From Candidatus Sulfotelmatobacter sp. (GTDB lineage: Bacteria > Acidobacteriota > Terriglobia > Terriglobales > Acidobacteriaceae): a stretch of 64,000 bases of DNA. Shown one piece after another: positions 8,997 through 18,556 of the stretch. Position numbers and translations under genes: made by a program. Below the pieces are notes generated by a model, which saw only the letters and a list, made by a program, of their open reading frames with translations, had not been told where the DNA came from and made no database searches. Location of the stretch: assembly GCA_017883385.1 (NCBI GenBank), contig JADGNQ010000010.1, positions 18,832 to 82,831 of the forward strand, written 5' to 3'. Position 1 is the first letter of the stretch, and each line of letters starts with the position of its first letter.

Positions 8997-10718
8997 CTAT
9001 TGCGCCGGCTCTTTGACGGCAAGAATCCGGTCGGCAGCCACGTCGTGGAGTTGCTGAACGATGCCGGAGGGCCATCGAATTTCAACCAGATCCGCGGTGG
9101 CATTCGGTCCAAGCCCAAAGTGAACGGGACCGGCACTGGACGACGCGTAACCGAAACTCGTGGACATGTGGTTGTACTGTGCTCCGGTCTTGGTAACAAC
9201 TTTGATCCGCGTCCCGATACCATCCCGGTTGCTCTTCGTGCCTTGTAGCTTGATCTCCAACCAGTGATCGTCGCCCGGGCTCTGGTTCATCCAAATTTCT
9301 GCCGGAGCGCTGATCGCACTGACCACCACATCCAGTCGGCCATCGCCGTTAAGGTCGCCAACGGCCGAACCGCGGTGCCGCGATGGTGGCTGAGACGTGA
9401 ATCCTGCCTCGGAAGTCAAGGCGGCAAACTTCATGCTACCCAGGTTGCGAAAGACAGTATTGGGCTGTTCGACTGCGACGCGCGGTGCCGACAAAAGCGA
9501 CTGCACATGTCCGCGCGAGACAAAAATATCCTTCCAGCCATCGTTGTCGAAGTCGGCAATCATCGGAGAATAGCCGGCCATCGGCGAGCTCAGGGCAGTC
9601 ATTCCGCTCTTCTCAGTGACCTCGACGAAGTCTCCTTTCCCCGTATTTCGATAGACGGGAAATGTCTCGTTATCGAGGGCGACCAAAACAATGTCGGGAT
9701 AGCCATCATTGTCTAGATCGCGGAAGTCAACACCCATGCCCGAAATGAAGACGCCGTCCTCCCGCAACGCAACGTTGGCCTCGAACGCAACCTCTTCGTA
9801 TTTCACCCCGCCTTTGTAGCGAAAGTAGGAATTGACCAGCTTATCGTTGGGCACAATGAGATCCAGCCGGCCGTTCAGATTGGCATCAGCCACAGCCACG
9901 CCCATGCCTTTTCCCGGGTGGGCGCGCAGTCCCGACTCGACCGAGGCATCCCGAAAGGTGCCGTCGCCATTATTGATAAACAACTGGTTGGGCGTGGATT
10001 TATACATCTTGGGATGGCAGTAGTCGCGATGGCCGTCGCCCATGCAAGCCGGTTCGCTCTCAGGACGCCACTGAAGGTAGTTAATGACGACGAGATCGAG
10101 CAGCCCATCATTGTTCACATCGATCCAGGCAGCACCGACTGACCAGAGTGAACCGTATTCCGGGTCCGGCTTGTTGAGCCCGGCTTTTGTGGTTACATCG
10201 GTGAACGTACCGTCACCGTTGTTGTGGTATAGCGTGTTGTGGTAAACGCCCGCGACAAAGATGTCTTCGTATCCGTCATTGTCGTAGTCTCCGATGGCAA
10301 CTCCGACGTCGAAGCCGGTGCCCACCAGACCTGCCTTTTCAGTGACGTCCTTAAAGTTGCCCTTGCCATCGTTCTCAAAGAGGCGGTTGGAGTACTTCGG
10401 GGAAGACTTGTGCAGTGTCTTAATATCGGCGCCGTTCGCGAAAAATATGTCGAGTTTGCCGTCGTTGTTGTAGTCGAAGACGGCGACCCCGCCGGCCATG
10501 GTCTCTGGCGCGTGGCGCTCGGGCGTCTCGTCACTGTCGAGTTTGAAATCGATCGGTTGGAATGCGAACCGGATCGGACTGTTGTCGGCCGCAGTTGAGG
10601 CGGCAGGTTTCGACGCAGTCTGGGCTGATGATGACTGGGAGCGCGCCGGCACGGGCGCGCCCCAGAGCACCAACGATAAGATTGCAGCCAGCGAACTGGG
10701 AACCTTGCAACTCTTCAT
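8997..10718 (-). CDS. FG-GAP/VCBS repeat protein with ASPIC/UnbV domain (CRTAC1-like)
   Basis: A 573-aa exported protein starting at ATG 10718 (the ORF extends six codons upstream to a GTG). The signal peptide is MKSCKVPSSLAAILSLVLWG.... The body consists of repeated calcium-binding blade motifs of the type DYNNDGKLDIFF, DYDNDGYEDIFV, DVNNDGLLDLVV and DLNGDGRLDVVV, forming a predicted beta-propeller. The C-terminal ASPIC/UnbV module follows, with HWLEIKLQGTKSNRDGIGTR and VEIRWPSG. Such proteins are abundant in Acidobacteria and often sit beside TonB receptors and TPR proteins; their precise role is unknown. Converges with the sulfotransferase gene. Confidence 0.9.
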   Translation of the reverse strand: MKSCKVPSSLAAILSLVLWGAPVPARSQSSSAQTASKPAASTAADNSPIRFAFQPIDFKLDSDETPERHAPETMAGGVAVFDYNNDGKLDIFFANGADIKTLHKSSPKYSNRLFENDGKGNFKDVTEKAGLVGTGFDVGVAIGDYDNDGYEDIFVAGVYHNTLYHNNGDGTFTDVTTKAGLNKPDPEYGSLWSVGAAWIDVNNDGLLDLVVINYLQWRPESEPACMGDGHRDYCHPKMYKSTPNQLFINNGDGTFRDASVESGLRAHPGKGMGVAVADANLNGRLDLIVPNDKLVNSYFRYKGGVKYEEVAFEANVALREDGVFISGMGVDFRDLDNDGYPDIVLVALDNETFPVYRNTGKGDFVEVTEKSGMTALSSPMAGYSPMIADFDNDGWKDIFVSRGHVQSLLSAPRVAVEQPNTVFRNLGSMKFAALTSEAGFTSQPPSRHRGSAVGDLNGDGRLDVVVSAISAPAEIWMNQSPGDDHWLEIKLQGTKSNRDGIGTRIKVVTKTGAQYNHMSTSFGYASSSAGPVHFGLGPNATADLVEIRWPSGIVQQLHDVAADRILAVKEPAQ

Positions 10719-10751
10719 GTCCGGAGCGGCACGCACGTGCCCGTTGTTATC

Positions 10752-13397
10752 TTACTCCGGCAATTTTTGTTCCCCGCGAATGGAGAGTCGTGCATCCGCT
10801 TGCGCCGCGGTTGTGCCCGGCTGTCCTCCGCCTGCGGTAATCACGTAGTCTCCCGCTGCGACCAGCCGATCGCCAGCTTCGTTGACATAGCTCAAGCCAC
10901 GAGGCTGCAGGGCGAGCTTGATGTGCCGCAACTCGCCCGCCTGCAAGTGAACTCGGGTAAAGCCGCGCAGCGCGCGCAGGGGCGCGCCAGGCAGCTTGGG
11001 GAAGCTCACATAAAGTTCCACAACCTCATCGCCCGCTCGAGCGCTTGTGTTCTTCACATCCACGTCGACCGCGAGGGGTGTACCGGCCTCGAGTTCAGCG
11101 CTCGAAAGCTTCAGATTGCTGTACGCGAATTTCGAGTAGGTCAGACCGTAGCCGAATGGATACAAAGGCTCTCCTGCGAAGTAGCGATAGGTGCGGTTCT
11201 TCATCGCGTAGTCTTCGAACTCTGGCAACTGCTCCACACCTTTATAGAAGGTCACGGGCAACCGTCCGCCGGGATTGTTGGCACCGCCGAGAGTCTGCGC
11301 GATGGCAGTTCCGCCTTCTTCTCCTGAGTACCAGGCTTCGAGGATCGCGTTGGCGTGGTCATTGGCCCAATTCACCGCCAGCGCGCTGCCGTTCATCAGC
11401 ACAACGACTAGTGGCTTGCCCGCTCCTTTCAGCGCTCCCAGAAGCGCTTCTTCCTCTGCGGGAAGGTTGAGGCTGGTGCGATCCCCGCCCTTGAATCCGG
11501 GGACGTCGACTTTCATCTCCTCGCCCTCCAATTTCGAGGTGATCCCGACCACGGCGACCACGACATCAGCCTGCCGCGCTGCAGATACCGCTTCCACGAG
11601 TGGATCAGCACTCGTCGAGAGCCAGATCAGCTTCGTGGTACGTCCACCCGGCAGGTACTCAATCTTGACCGGGTAATGATGCCCTTTCGCCAGCTGAAGG
11701 GTCGCCAGTTGAGGATTGGGGTCGTGAAGGATGGCGTCATCCACAATAAGCTTCCCGTCGAGCCACAAGCGCTGCATGGAGCCCATTAGTCCGACTTGAT
11801 ACGTGCCGGATTCCACGGGTGTCAGAAATCCTGTCCAGCGGACCGAAAAATCCTTCATGCCGCCGGGCACCGGAAGTGCATGGGCATCAGGGTGAGAGAG
11901 CTGAAGATCGACGAACGGATCGACTCGAACTACCTGCGGCGTGCCGGATAATTCTCCGGAAAAGTATTCGCCTTTGAGTCCGGGCATGCCGTCGTCTGTA
12001 GATAACACCGAAGTTGGAATCACAGGATGCTCGCGTAGAAAGCTTGTCCCGGGCTCGAACGAGACTTGAGCTCCGGCAAACTGCTTGCGAATCCCCTCGA
12101 GCGCCGTGACCGCATGCGAAGCTGTGCCGCTGTAGTTGCCGTGCAAAACCTGAACCGATTCAGCCAGCGGGCCCACCACCAGAATCCTCTTCACGCTTGC
12201 CGCGAAAGGAAGCACACCGTCGTTCTTCAGCAGCACCATCGATTCGCGAGCGATCTTCAATGCGAGTTCGCGGTGCGCGGCGCTGTCAATCTCGGACTCC
12301 GGCGTCTGCGCGTAAGGCACTTTCTCCGGAGGATCAAACATCCCCAGCCGCATGCGCGCGGTGAAGAGCCGTTTCAACGAAACATCCAGATCTGCTTCGG
12401 TGAGCAGCCCTTGTTTCACGGCATCGACGTACGGCATATAGTCGTGGCTGTCTTTGGCCACGGTGAAGAAGTCCGCGCACTCATTGTCCATGCCTCTCTT
12501 CAGCGAGACCGCCGCGGCTTCGGGCTGGCTCTTGGTGAAGTGGTGGCCCTCAAAAATGTCCACGACCGCATCGCAGTCCGAGACCACATATCCGTTGAAT
12601 TTCCAGGCCTTCCGCAACTGATCGACGAGCAAGAACGTGTTGGCGCACCCGGGTTCGCCGTTGATCCGGTTGTAGGCACACATCACCGATTCCGCCTTGC
12701 CTTCAGTTACGGCCGCGCGGAACGCGGGAAGGTAGGTGTCTTCCATGTCGTGTTTCGAAACCTGCACGTCGATGCTGTGCCGCGTCGGTTCCGGCCCGCT
12801 GTGCACCGCAAAATGTTTCGGAGTGGAAATCACGCGATAGTAGTTGGGATCGTCGCCCTGCATCCCGGTGACGAACGCCACGCCCATCCTCCCGGTGAGA
12901 AACGGATCTTCGCCGTAAGTCTCCTGCCCGCGCCCCCAGCGCGGATCGCGGAAAATATTGATGTTTGGCGACCAGAAGTCGAGTCCCTCCATAATGTCGC
13001 GCCGGCCGGCGCGCACGGCCTGATTGTGCTTCGCCCTCGCCTCTGTACTGATTACCACCGCCATGTCGTGGATCAAGGGATCGTCAAACGTTGCCGCCAG
13101 TCCGACCGGTTCGGGAAAAACCGTTGCAGTCCCAGCGTTGGCGACTCCGTGCAAAGCCTCGCTCCACCAGTCGTATGCCGGGACTTGGAGACGCGGAATA
13201 GCTCGCGCCTGGTTCACAAGCTGTGAAGCCTTCTCCTCCAGGGTCATCCTTCCGATCAGATCGTTGACGCGCGCGTCGACCGGCTTGGAAGGGTCCAGAT
13301 AGACAGCAACACCCGTCGTTTGTGCAGCGGAACGCATAAGAATTAGAGCCAGAACAATGGCTACCTGTAGGGTGGTGCGAATACGCATTTCGGGCAT
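10752..13397 (-). CDS. GH3 beta-glucosidase/beta-xylosidase with inserted PA14 domain
   Basis: An 881-aa exported glycoside hydrolase acting on beta-linked glucosides or xylosides. The start is ATG 13397, with AGGAG seven bases upstream; the track ORF begins six codons earlier. The signal peptide (about 1-26) is followed by the GH3 N-domain with KHFAVHSG and the nucleophile motif GYVVSDCDA (Asp about 274). The C-domain is interrupted by a PA14 module (about 469-595, starting MPGLKGEYFSG), and a fibronectin-III-like end carries YGLTYSKF. PA14 insertion is known in GH3 and shapes oligosaccharide binding. A promoter and LacI-type operator lie upstream (13461-13518), suggesting sugar-responsive expression. 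Confidence 0.94.
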   Translation of the reverse strand: MPEMRIRTTLQVAIVLALILMRSAAQTTGVAVYLDPSKPVDARVNDLIGRMTLEEKASQLVNQARAIPRLQVPAYDWWSEALHGVANAGTATVFPEPVGLAATFDDPLIHDMAVVISTEARAKHNQAVRAGRRDIMEGLDFWSPNINIFRDPRWGRGQETYGEDPFLTGRMGVAFVTGMQGDDPNYYRVISTPKHFAVHSGPEPTRHSIDVQVSKHDMEDTYLPAFRAAVTEGKAESVMCAYNRINGEPGCANTFLLVDQLRKAWKFNGYVVSDCDAVVDIFEGHHFTKSQPEAAAVSLKRGMDNECADFFTVAKDSHDYMPYVDAVKQGLLTEADLDVSLKRLFTARMRLGMFDPPEKVPYAQTPESEIDSAAHRELALKIARESMVLLKNDGVLPFAASVKRILVVGPLAESVQVLHGNYSGTASHAVTALEGIRKQFAGAQVSFEPGTSFLREHPVIPTSVLSTDDGMPGLKGEYFSGELSGTPQVVRVDPFVDLQLSHPDAHALPVPGGMKDFSVRWTGFLTPVESGTYQVGLMGSMQRLWLDGKLIVDDAILHDPNPQLATLQLAKGHHYPVKIEYLPGGRTTKLIWLSTSADPLVEAVSAARQADVVVAVVGITSKLEGEEMKVDVPGFKGGDRTSLNLPAEEEALLGALKGAGKPLVVVLMNGSALAVNWANDHANAILEAWYSGEEGGTAIAQTLGGANNPGGRLPVTFYKGVEQLPEFEDYAMKNRTYRYFAGEPLYPFGYGLTYSKFAYSNLKLSSAELEAGTPLAVDVDVKNTSARAGDEVVELYVSFPKLPGAPLRALRGFTRVHLQAGELRHIKLALQPRGLSYVNEAGDRLVAAGDYVITAGGGQPGTTAAQADARLSIRGEQKLPE

Positions 13398-13460
13398 GGT
13401 AGATCTCCTGCGCAACCCGCCCGGTCAACCTTCCGGCGAGAGCGCGATGCGATAGACGTA

Positions 13461-13480
13461 ATTTCGTTAACGATTACGGC
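13461..13480 (-). promoter_or_regulatory. LacI-type operator upstream of the GH3 gene
   Basis: The core TCGTTAACGA (13464-13473) is a perfect ten-base palindrome; read on the minus strand the site is GTAATCGTTAACGAAATTAC, with matching outer GTAAT/ATTAC arms. It lies just downstream of the predicted GH3 -10 box, a classic roadblock position for a LacI-family repressor. It resembles the sites at 49941, 58588 and 58611. Confidence 0.6.
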
Positions 13481-13489
13481 CGTCGGTCG

Positions 13490-13518
13490 CTTGTAGCACA
13501 GGGAAATCCTGCGGTCAA
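13490..13518 (-). promoter_or_regulatory. Predicted sigma70-like promoter of the GH3 gene
   Basis: On the minus strand: TTGACC (-35, 13518-13513), 17-base spacer, TACAAG (-10, 13495-13490). Seen by eye; no transcript start is known. Confidence 0.55.
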
Positions 13519-13597
13519 GAATCCCGGTGCTGAACTTCCAGGAAGACGTTCTCGCCCGGGTGAACCTGGAGAAGCCCCCACGATATCGATTTTCTTC

Positions 13598-13625
13598 TTG
13601 ACAACGGTCTACGAACCCGGATAAA
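13598..13625 (+). promoter_or_regulatory. Predicted sigma70-like promoter of the TonB receptor
   Basis: A perfect TTGACA (-35, 13598-13603) and GATAAA (-10, 13620-13625) are separated by 16 bases. The operator palindrome begins one base after the -10. Confidence 0.6.
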
Positions 13626-13626
13626 C

Positions 13627-13640
13627 CGTAAACGTTTACG
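13627..13640. promoter_or_regulatory. Perfect 14-bp LacI-type operator
   Basis: CGTAAACGTTTACG is a fully symmetrical palindrome with the central CG step typical of LacI-family operators, where hinge leucines insert into the minor groove. It directly follows the predicted -10, so bound repressor would block transcription of the TonB receptor. It is the strongest of six related sites in the window. Confidence 0.7.
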
Positions 13641-13700
13641 ATTTCAGGGGTAGTTCCATCCCTGAGACACCCGCAATCGTACTAACTTTCGGAGGCTGGC

Positions 13701-16700
13701 ATGAAATCACTCTCGCCCACGTTTGCCGGGAGTTGTGGCCTTGGCCGCAACCTCACTCGTCTTGCAGTTCTGTCTTTCTTCTTCCTCCTGGCGGTGTTCG
13801 CCATGCCGGCGTTCGCCCAGGAAGCGACCTTGGTAGGTACGGTCACTGATCCTTCTGGCGCGGCAGTCCCGAACGCCAAGGTGATGCTGACGAATCTGGA
13901 AACGAATGTTTCCAGAGATTTCACGACGAACGGTTCAGGCCAGTACACCGCAGTGGATATCCATATTGGCCACTATGACATTAAGGTCGAAGTGAGCGGA
14001 TTCAAAACCGCCGAGAAAAAAGGCATGTTGCTGCAGGTCGGCGACCGCGCTCGCGCGGACTTCCAACTGCAAGTAGGAGGCTCCTCTGAAACGGTAACCG
14101 TCGAAGCCAACACGGTCGCAGTTCAGGCGGATAGCGGCGAAGTCAGCAGCGTTATCACCGGCGAGCAGATTGCCAATCTGTCCATCAACGGCCGCGGCAT
14201 TTACCAGTTGGCCGCTCTCGCGCCGGGAGCGTCCAGCCAGATTGACGTCACTGCTCCCAATACTCCCGTGGGTGGCAGCGCCAGCGTGGAATACAACGGC
14301 CTTCGGCAGAACCACAACATCTATCTGTTGGACGGCGGCGAGAACGACGACCGCGGCGGCGCCGGCGGCATGAGCATCGCGCCGTCTGCCGATGCGATTG
14401 CAGAGTTCCGCACCCTCACTTCCAACTACAGCGCAGACTACGGCCTGTCTTCGGCCGGAACCAACGTGATGGTTCTAAAGTCGGGAACCAAGGCTTACCA
14501 CGCCGCAGCTTGGGAGTTCAATCGCAACGACGCATTCGATGCCCGTACCTACAACAATCGGGGGGGGAAAGCGGCAGAACTGCGCCAGAACACTTATGGC
14601 TTTAATGCTGGTGGTCCGGTCGACTTCTGGGCCAAGGAGCACAAGACGTTCTTCTTCTACAACATGGAGTGGCGGAAATATATCAACGGCGCCACTCTCC
14701 AGCAGACGGTTCCGCTCACTTCCTGGTATACGGGAAACTTCGGCTCGCAAGTCGTCAACGTGCCCGATTCAACTAAGGTGGACCCGTCCCTCCTGTTTGC
14801 AGGTTGCGGCGGAACGGCTCCTGTCGTAAACGGCCAAACCGTCACTCAGGGAAGTCCATTCCCCCAAGACGCCAGCGGCAACTACACCATTCCAACCTGC
14901 ATGATCAGCCCCGATGCGTCGGCTCTGCTGACCGTTTCGGGGGCGAAGTACGGCGGCATCTTCCCAGCCCCCACCACGGGCAACCAATTCATTGGCGGCA
15001 ACAACTCTCCCACGAACCTGCGGGAAGAGATTGTCCGCATCGATCACAACTTCAGCAGCAAGTTCTCGGTGTTCGGACATTACGTCGACGAAGCGGTGCA
15101 GCAGACGTTTGGTACCAGCTTGTGGAACACTTCCAACACTCCGGTACAGGGCACCACCTTCGGCAACCCGTCCTACAGCGCTGTCATTCACGCGACCTAT
15201 GCCATCAGCCCCACGCTGCTGAACGAGACCGCCTTCAACTACAACGGCAACCGGATCAACATTACTCCGACCGGTCTGATTTCTGCCCCGGATAATTTCA
15301 CCTTCAACCGCCTCTTCACTGGCCCGAACAATGACACCCGTATCCCGAACATCAATCTGCAGGGCTCGACGGGCGCGGTGTTCGGGAACAACAGCTGGCC
15401 GTGGGTAAACAAGGCGGACGATTACCAGATCCGCGACGACATCTCCTGGACCAAGGGTGCGCACCAATTCAAGTTCGGTGGCAGTTGGGCGATCTATAAG
15501 AAGGTTCAGGACCTGTTTGGCAACACGCAGGGCGCGTTTAACTTCGGCGGTGGCTACACCGGGCTCGACTTCGCCGATTTCCTCCTCGGCGAGTCCAGCG
15601 GCTACAACGAGCTAGCTGTGCAGGATAAAGGGCTCTGGAACAACGTTTCCTGGGCCTTCTACGGACAGGACAACTGGCGCGTGAACAAGCGACTGACCTT
15701 GAACCTGGGTCTGCGCTGGGACGGCGTGCCGCACACCTACGAAGCCAATAATCGGATGGGCAACTTCTATCCGAATCTCTATAATCCGGCGAACGCGGCC
15801 ACACTGGATACGAACGGAAACATCTGCGGCGGTGCTTTCAATCCCATCACAGGTGCTGATCCCGGTTGCACAGCCGCAAGTCTAGGTCTGGGCGGTAGCC
15901 CAAACCCGATCCTTAAGGCGTCCGGCACTCAGTTCTATCTGAACGGTATCGGAATTCCAGGCACGACGTCTGGCGTCCCGAAAGGGTTGGTGAATACGAA
16001 CTGGGCAGCGTTTGGTCCGCGGGTTGGATTTGCCTACGACCTGACGGGGTCTGGAAAGACGGTTCTGCGCGGCGGTTTCGGTGTTATGTACGAACGCATC
16101 CAGGGCAACGACATGTACAACGCCGGCCCGAACATTCCGTTCAGTGCCGCCGTTAACTTCAGCAATGTATCTCTGGATAACCCCAGTACATTCCTGCAGA
16201 ACGGTCAAACGGCGGTAGCTCCGATTACCGTCGCCAGCATCACCGGTCTGGCGGTTGACCAGTACAAACTGCCTAAGGCTTACCAGTACAGCTTCGGCGT
16301 TCAACACTCTCTTGCATCTCGGACGGTGCTCGCCGTCATGTACGTTGGCAACCAGAGCCGCCAGCAGAACTACTACCAGGACATCAACCTTCCGGATGCG
16401 TCGAATCTTCCGTCGATCATCGACCACACGATCCAACGCAACACCGTGAACCCGTTCCAGGGCTTCGGCTCGATTAGCATGTCTACCGATGGAGCCCAAG
16501 CTCATTACAACGGTCTCCAGGTGGACCTCAACTCCCAGATCAAGCGGGACCTGAGCCTGCGTGTGTTCTACACGCTCTCGCGTTCCATTGACCCCACCAC
16601 AGGTGGCAGCGGCGGAGGCGACTTGTCCAGCGTCTCCAATCCCTATGGCAGCTGGCAGTATGATGTTGGACGGTCGGGCTATGATCGTCTGCATAACCTC

Positions 16701-17210
16701 TCGTTCAACTTCATCTACGACATGCCCTTTCTGCGGCACAGCTCCAACGCGCTCGTAAGAACGGTTGTCGGTGGCTGGGAGGTTTCCGGCATCGTGACGA
16801 TTGAATCCGGTACGCCGCTCAACATAGGTTTGACCGGCGATCAGGGCGGCAACGGAGTCGGCGGAACCAACCGGCCCGACAAGACTGCCGCGCTGGTCTC
16901 GCCACACACGAAACAGCAGTGGATTACCGGTTCGGCGTTTGCTGACCCGGCCCTCGGCGACTGGGGTACCCTCGCTCACAACGCAATCAGCGGCCCTGGG
17001 CGTGACAACTGGAACCTGTCGCTGTTCAAGAACTTCGTGTTCAGTGAAGCTCGTGGCAGCCAGTTCGAGCTGCGACTGGAAACCTTTAACACCTTTAACC
17101 ATCCGCAGATCTCCGGCATGCCCACTAACTTTGGTGATGCACACTTCGGCGAACCCAACGGATTCTTCCCCGGGCGTATTGTTCAGCTCGGCGGAAAAAT
17201 CACCTTCTAA
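13701..17210 (+). CDS. TonB-dependent receptor, Oar-like with carboxypeptidase-regulatory domain
   Basis: A 1169-aa outer-membrane transporter probably importing oligosaccharides or other large substrates. The ATG follows GGAGG. A signal peptide ending near MPAFAQ (about 40) precedes a carboxypeptidase-regulatory-like beta-sandwich (about 42-130, starting ATLVGTVTDPSGA). A plug region with QNHNIYLLDGGENDDRGGAG follows, then a long beta-barrel ending IVQLGGKITF with the terminal Phe used by the BAM machinery. This architecture is the common Acidobacteria type that lacks a SusD partner. It is under the promoter/operator at 13598-13640 and is closed by the terminator at 17240. Two TPR protein genes follow. 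Confidence 0.93.
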   Translation: MKSLSPTFAGSCGLGRNLTRLAVLSFFFLLAVFAMPAFAQEATLVGTVTDPSGAAVPNAKVMLTNLETNVSRDFTTNGSGQYTAVDIHIGHYDIKVEVSGFKTAEKKGMLLQVGDRARADFQLQVGGSSETVTVEANTVAVQADSGEVSSVITGEQIANLSINGRGIYQLAALAPGASSQIDVTAPNTPVGGSASVEYNGLRQNHNIYLLDGGENDDRGGAGGMSIAPSADAIAEFRTLTSNYSADYGLSSAGTNVMVLKSGTKAYHAAAWEFNRNDAFDARTYNNRGGKAAELRQNTYGFNAGGPVDFWAKEHKTFFFYNMEWRKYINGATLQQTVPLTSWYTGNFGSQVVNVPDSTKVDPSLLFAGCGGTAPVVNGQTVTQGSPFPQDASGNYTIPTCMISPDASALLTVSGAKYGGIFPAPTTGNQFIGGNNSPTNLREEIVRIDHNFSSKFSVFGHYVDEAVQQTFGTSLWNTSNTPVQGTTFGNPSYSAVIHATYAISPTLLNETAFNYNGNRINITPTGLISAPDNFTFNRLFTGPNNDTRIPNINLQGSTGAVFGNNSWPWVNKADDYQIRDDISWTKGAHQFKFGGSWAIYKKVQDLFGNTQGAFNFGGGYTGLDFADFLLGESSGYNELAVQDKGLWNNVSWAFYGQDNWRVNKRLTLNLGLRWDGVPHTYEANNRMGNFYPNLYNPANAATLDTNGNICGGAFNPITGADPGCTAASLGLGGSPNPILKASGTQFYLNGIGIPGTTSGVPKGLVNTNWAAFGPRVGFAYDLTGSGKTVLRGGFGVMYERIQGNDMYNAGPNIPFSAAVNFSNVSLDNPSTFLQNGQTAVAPITVASITGLAVDQYKLPKAYQYSFGVQHSLASRTVLAVMYVGNQSRQQNYYQDINLPDASNLPSIIDHTIQRNTVNPFQGFGSISMSTDGAQAHYNGLQVDLNSQIKRDLSLRVFYTLSRSIDPTTGGSGGGDLSSVSNPYGSWQYDVGRSGYDRLHNLSFNFIYDMPFLRHSSNALVRTVVGGWEVSGIVTIESGTPLNIGLTGDQGGNGVGGTNRPDKTAALVSPHTKQQWITGSAFADPALGDWGTLAHNAISGPGRDNWNLSLFKNFVFSEARGSQFELRLETFNTFNHPQISGMPTNFGDAHFGEPNGFFPGRIVQLGGKITF

Positions 17211-17239
17211 CCCCCCTCATCACCGAGGGCTTGATTTCG

Positions 17240-17267
17240 CCCCGCTCACAAATTTTCGTGAGCGGGG
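17240..17267 (+). terminator. Rho-independent terminator after the TonB receptor
   Basis: A perfect 10-bp stem, CCCCGCTCAC / GTGAGCGGGG, with an eight-base loop, followed by TGTTTTGTTT. It ends the receptor transcript 30 bases after the stop codon. Confidence 0.9.
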
Positions 17268-17471
17268 TGTTTTGTTTCGCAAGCGAGTCACTGTGTCGTG
17301 AGCCATGGCTGCGAAAGAGGAATTCGCCAAGGTTTGCGCTCTGCACGAAAAGCAAAGCTAGGATGCGCTTCAGAAGACGGCCGGTGGATTGCCTCCGCTC
17401 AAGCTCTGAGGGCTCTTTCCTTGACGCTCATGCCCGGCGGTACTGGGCTGGAGCCTAAACGGGTGGGGTTT

Positions 17472-18494
17472 ATGCGATCCGCCAAGCTACAAAGGGATTC
17501 TCACGCCGCACTATTCTTCAGGTTCCTGGCTGCTGCATTCCTGCTGTCGCTCTTCTGCGTATACGCTCAAGACAGCTCGGGCGATAATTCGACCCTTCGC
17601 ACCGACAGGCCAGAGATCTCTCTGACCGTTCGTAACAGCGCAGGCGAAGCGATCGCAACTGCGGGGACTGTAAAGTTATTGCACGATGGGGTCCCTGCCG
17701 GCGACGCAGGGCTCTCGCACGGACGCGCCTTCTTCGGTTCTCTTCCCTTTGGCGACTACACCCTGGTCGTCGAAGCCACCGGTTATAAATCGACACAAAA
17801 GGATGTGAATCTCTCGGTGGCCATGCGATACGAAGTCGACGCAAATCTGCAGCTCGACGCAGCTCCGAACGGGGTGGCTGGAGCACCGGCGAAGCCGCTC
17901 CTGGCCCCCAAGGCAAAGGAAGCCCTGGATAAAGGCCTGAAGGCCCTGAGAGCGAACAAGCTTTCCGAAGCCGAAAAATATGTAGCCGAAGCGGTAAAAC
18001 TCGCGCCCTTCCATCCTGACGTTCTTTATGTCCAGGGAGTCTTGTTCCTGGATAAGCGAAACTGGGTGCAGGCGCAGGCCGTTCTGGAAAAGGCCTCGCA
18101 GATGGATCCCAGCAATGCGCGCGTGTTTTCGGCCTTGGGAATGGCTCTTACGGATCAAGGAAAATTTGACGAGGCGGTCGGACCGCTGGAAAAGTCACTT
18201 CAGTTGGACACCGGTTCGTGGGAGACGCACTGGGCGCTCGGTAAGGCGTATTACCACCGCGGGCAGTACGATCAAGCGCTGAAAACGTCGCAGCTTGCCT
18301 TGACGGAATCCAACGGCAAAGCTCCGCAAATCGAACTGCTCGTCGCTCAAGCACTTACGGCTGTCGGAAAATACGAGGATGCGGCACAAACTCTTCGCGA
18401 TTTCCTGAAGCACCATGGTGACCAGCCTGAGGCGTCGACGGCCCGACGCTGGCTCGACGGCCTCGCCAACAACGGAAAAATTCGTCCGAATTAG
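17472..18494 (+). CDS. Exported TPR protein with N-terminal regulatory-like beta domain
   Basis: A 340-aa protein. The track ORF begins at 17298, but ATG 17472 starts a clean signal peptide (RFLAAAFLLSLFCVYAQ), so it is preferred. After the signal is a carboxypeptidase-regulatory-like segment (about 50-130, with GDYTLVVEATGYKS), echoing the receptor upstream. TPR repeats follow from about 150 to 330 (for example PFHPDVLYVQGVLFLDKRN, SNARVFSALGMALTDQGKF). Probably periplasmic and protein-binding. The shared beta domain suggests it works with a TonB receptor or an envelope complex; this is inference. Stands 62 bases before the next TPR gene. Confidence 0.82.
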   Translation: MRSAKLQRDSHAALFFRFLAAAFLLSLFCVYAQDSSGDNSTLRTDRPEISLTVRNSAGEAIATAGTVKLLHDGVPAGDAGLSHGRAFFGSLPFGDYTLVVEATGYKSTQKDVNLSVAMRYEVDANLQLDAAPNGVAGAPAKPLLAPKAKEALDKGLKALRANKLSEAEKYVAEAVKLAPFHPDVLYVQGVLFLDKRNWVQAQAVLEKASQMDPSNARVFSALGMALTDQGKFDEAVGPLEKSLQLDTGSWETHWALGKAYYHRGQYDQALKTSQLALTESNGKAPQIELLVAQALTAVGKYEDAAQTLRDFLKHHGDQPEASTARRWLDGLANNGKIRPN

Positions 18495-18556
18495 TAGAGC
18501 GCGGCCCGGGAACATTTGGCGGCCACTTGAGGTCCGTCCTCCTGATCACGATTGCT

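Noticed and set aside
12066-13226. 386-aa plus-strand ORF in the GH3 gene
   Set aside because: Antisense to the conserved GH3 catalytic domain; His/Arg-rich, no family motif.
15882-17144. 420-aa minus-strand ORF in the TonB receptor
   Set aside because: Overlaps the barrel of a complete receptor; Val/Arg-rich shadow translation.
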